NCBI RefSeq assembly: GCF_900128975.1
Contig: NZ_FQVC01000001.1
Span: forward strand, 1 to 64,000
Source: Devosia limi DSM 17137
GTDB lineage: Bacteria; Pseudomonadota; Alphaproteobacteria; Rhizobiales; Devosiaceae
Reading direction: 5' to 3'
Length of the DNA: 64,000 bases
In this document: piece by piece, positions 62,080-64,000 of the stretch
Position numbering within the stretch: position 1 is the first letter of the stretch
Layout of the letters: every line of letters begins with the position of its first letter
Position numbers and translations under genes: made by a program
The notes under the pieces: model-generated
Told to the model about the DNA's origin: nothing
The model's database searches: none
What the model saw: only the letters and a program-made list of their open reading frames with translations

Positions 62080-63564
62080 ATGGCAGAGATCGCACGGCTT
62101 CATTCAGCCGAAGAAAAATCGTTCCGCCTGGCCCCGCACAATGTCGAGGCCGAGCAGGCGCTGCTGGGCGCCATTCTGGTGAACAACGAAGCGTTTTACC
62201 GCGTCGCCGACTTCCTCGAACCGATCCACTTCTACGAGCCGATTCACCGCGAGATCTACGAGGTGATCGGTAAGTTCGTCCGCGCCGGCAAATCTGCCGA
62301 CCCGATCACCATCAAGACCCACCTGCCCGAAGAGCTGCTGGCCGACATGACCATGCCGCAATATCTGGCGCGCATGGCGGCAGAAGCGACCACGGTTCTC
62401 AACGCGGCGGACTACGGCCGTGCGGTGCATGATCTGGCAATTCGCCGCTCGCTGATTCTGATCGGCGAGGAGATGGTTTCGACCGCCTATGAATCGGAGG
62501 TGGAGACCACCCCCGACAAGCAGATCGAAGAAGTCGAAGGCGCGCTGTTCCAGCTGGCCGAAAAGGGCCGCTATGACGGCGGCTTCCAGTCCTTCAACGC
62601 CGCGCTCAAGGACGCCATCCAGATGGCGGGCGAGGCCTATGGTCGCGACGGCTCGCTTTCAGGCACATCCACAGGACTCGTCGACCTGGACCGGCTGATG
62701 GGCGGCCTGCAGCGGAGCGACTTGATCATTCTCGCGGCGCGTCCTGCCATGGGCAAGACCTCGCTGGCCACCAATATCGCCTTCCACGTTGCCAAGGAGT
62801 GGAAGACCGAGGTGACCCCAGACGGGCACAAGAAAACCGTCAATGGCGGCGTCGTTGGTTTCTTCAGCCTGGAAATGAGCGCCGAACAGCTGGCGACCCG
62901 TATTCTGGCCGAGCAGGCGGAAATCTCATCATCCGACATTCGTCGCGGCAATATTCACGAAAGCCAGTTTTCCAAGCTGGTCGACACATCCAACCTGATG
63001 GCGGCGGTGCCACTCTATATCGACGATACCGGCGGCATCAGCGTGGCCCAGCTGGCAGCGCGGGCCCGACGCCTGAAGCGGCAGCGTGGGCTGGACCTGC
63101 TGATCGTGGACTATCTGCAGCTGCTGTCGGGCTCATCCAAGTCGTCCCAGCAGAACCGCGTGCAGGAACTGACCGAGATCACGACCACGATGAAGGCGCT
63201 CGCCAAGGAGCTCGAAGTGCCAATCATCGCGCTGTCCCAGCTGTCCCGACAGGTCGAGAACCGCGATGACAAGCATCCGCAACTGGCGGATTTGCGCGAA
63301 TCGGGTTCTATCGAGCAGGACGCCGACGTGGTGCTCTTCGTTTATCGCGAAGAGTATTATCTCAAGAACAAGGAGCCCAAGGAGGGCTCACCCGACCATC
63401 TGGCCTGGCAGGGGGAAATGGAACAGGTTCACGGCAAGGCCGAAGTGATCATCGCAAAGCAGCGCCACGGCCCTACCGGCACCGTGCAGGTTTCGTTTGA
63501 AGCGCAATTCACCCGCTTCGGCAATCTGGCGCGCGCAGACTATCTGCCGGAGCGTATGGAATAA
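62080..63564 (+). CDS. dnaB: replicative DNA helicase DnaB
   Basis: This 494-residue hexameric helicase has an N-terminal DnaG-interacting domain (about 18-125, PHNVEAEQALLGAILVNNEAF) and a RecA-like C-terminal domain. Walker A is AARPAMGKTSLATNIA near residue 220, Walker B LLIVDYLQLLSG near 345, and the arginine-finger region is EIIAKQRHGPTGTV-like VIIAKQRHGPTGTV. No intein is present. An N-terminal ATG follows a 213-base promoter region with a DnaA-box match. Confidence 0.97.
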   Translation: MAEIARLHSAEEKSFRLAPHNVEAEQALLGAILVNNEAFYRVADFLEPIHFYEPIHREIYEVIGKFVRAGKSADPITIKTHLPEELLADMTMPQYLARMAAEATTVLNAADYGRAVHDLAIRRSLILIGEEMVSTAYESEVETTPDKQIEEVEGALFQLAEKGRYDGGFQSFNAALKDAIQMAGEAYGRDGSLSGTSTGLVDLDRLMGGLQRSDLIILAARPAMGKTSLATNIAFHVAKEWKTEVTPDGHKKTVNGGVVGFFSLEMSAEQLATRILAEQAEISSSDIRRGNIHESQFSKLVDTSNLMAAVPLYIDDTGGISVAQLAARARRLKRQRGLDLLIVDYLQLLSGSSKSSQQNRVQELTEITTTMKALAKELEVPIIALSQLSRQVENRDDKHPQLADLRESGSIEQDADVVLFVYREEYYLKNKEPKEGSPDHLAWQGEMEQVHGKAEVIIAKQRHGPTGTVQVSFEAQFTRFGNLARADYLPERME

Positions 63565-63566
63565 GC

Positions 63567-64000
63567 ATGGCTTTGGCTTCTGGCCTCGGGGGGCAGCTGA
63601 CAATCGATCTGGGCGCTTTGGCCCGCAACTGGCGCGCCCTGGACAAGGTGAGCGCCGGATCGCTGACCGCCGCCGTGGTGAAGGCCGATGCCTATGGCAC
63701 TGGCATTACCCAATCGAGCCGAGCGCTCTATACGGCAGGCGCCCGCTTCTTCTTTGCCGCAACACCCGACGAAGGCATGGCGGTCCGCGCCGCGGTGCCC
63801 GATGCCCATATCTTCGTGCTGAACGGGCTCTATCCCGGCGCGGCCAATCTCTATGTGCGGCAGAACCTGATGCCGGTGCTGTCCTCGATGGAGATGCTGG
63901 AAGAATGGCTGGCCAAGTGCCTGGAACGCAGCGAGGCCTATCCGGCGGCACTGCATTTCGACACCGGCATGAACCGGCTTGGCTTTCGCCTCAACGAGGC
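63567..64000 (+). CDS. alr: alanine racemase, N-terminal part (runs off window)
   Basis: From an ATG 2 bases after the dnaB stop, 144 codons stay open to the window end. The sequence begins MALASGLGGQLTIDLGALAR and contains AAVVKADAYGTG with the PLP-binding Lys (near residue 39), and HFDTGMNRLGF near residue 132, both diagnostic. The enzyme makes D-alanine for peptidoglycan. The dnaB-alr order is conserved in rhizobia. The C-terminal domain with the catalytic Tyr lies outside the window. Confidence 0.96.
   Translation, partial: MALASGLGGQLTIDLGALARNWRALDKVSAGSLTAAVVKADAYGTGITQSSRALYTAGARFFFAATPDEGMAVRAAVPDAHIFVLNGLYPGAANLYVRQNLMPVLSSMEMLEEWLAKCLERSEAYPAALHFDTGMNRLGFRLNE

Noticed and set aside
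1..64000. CRISPR array or anti-phage island
   Set aside because: No spaced direct-repeat array, no Cas, restriction-modification or toxin-antitoxin signature was found on either strand.

Overview
The window is high-GC, densely packed chromosomal DNA. Its conserved blocks have the order and protein features of a Hyphomicrobiales alphaproteobacterium: era-rnc-lepB-acpS-pyrE-rsh-rpoZ, lptF-lptG-lptD-surA-pdxA-rsmA, fabD-fabG-acpP-fabF-mltG-yicC-gmk, rpsF-rpsR-rplI-dnaB-alr, and a rhizobial-type porin. Codon use, the porin, the NYN-smpB-dapA-slt block and the short palindromic repeats suggest Devosia or a close relative. That genus call is inference from recognition, not from a search.

Layout, left to right. 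1-0.3 kb: the 5' end of an IS110-family transposase gene leaving the window, with its noncoding left end and a perfect 32-bp palindrome. 0.7-8 kb (minus strand): a housekeeping run for DNA repair (recO), ribosome and RNA maturation (era, rnc), protein export (lepB), ACP activation (acpS), pyrimidine synthesis (pyrE), stringent response (rsh) and the omega subunit (rpoZ). 8-17 kb: NYN protein, smpB, dapA, a lytic transglycosylase, an alpha/beta-hydrolase-fold protein that has lost its catalytic residues, an OmpA-domain protein and a porin. 17-22.4 kb: an SDR, then an amino-sugar recycling block (nagA, SIS deaminase, GntR regulator) divergent from murQ, with a 17-bp motif repeated in opposite orientation in the shared promoter region. 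22.4-25.2 kb: small regulator, cardiolipin synthase, small membrane proteins. 25.3-28.3 kb: a closed four-gene operon for an exported flavin amine oxidase, two c-type cytochromes and an exported RidA protein. 28.7-36 kb: tRNA-Ser(GCU) and an accessory mix (GST, TauE/SafE, molybdopterin oxidoreductase, guanidinium exporter with a guanidine-II riboswitch, SDR). 36-43.7 kb: DEAD-box helicase, ndk, ABC-F ATPase, cupin, DUF4344 metalloprotease, YitT, holC. 43.7-64 kb: pepA and the LPS-transport, fatty-acid, ribosomal-protein and dnaB blocks, ending inside alr.

Most of the window is core genome. The accessory points of most interest are the amine-oxidase/cytochrome/RidA operon, which looks like a periplasmic imine-producing dehydrogenase with its own electron acceptors and imine-handling protein; the riboswitch-controlled guanidine exporter; the IS110 end; the pseudo-hydrolase; and three families of palindromic intergenic repeats. 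No CRISPR array, prophage or recognisable anti-phage system is visible.
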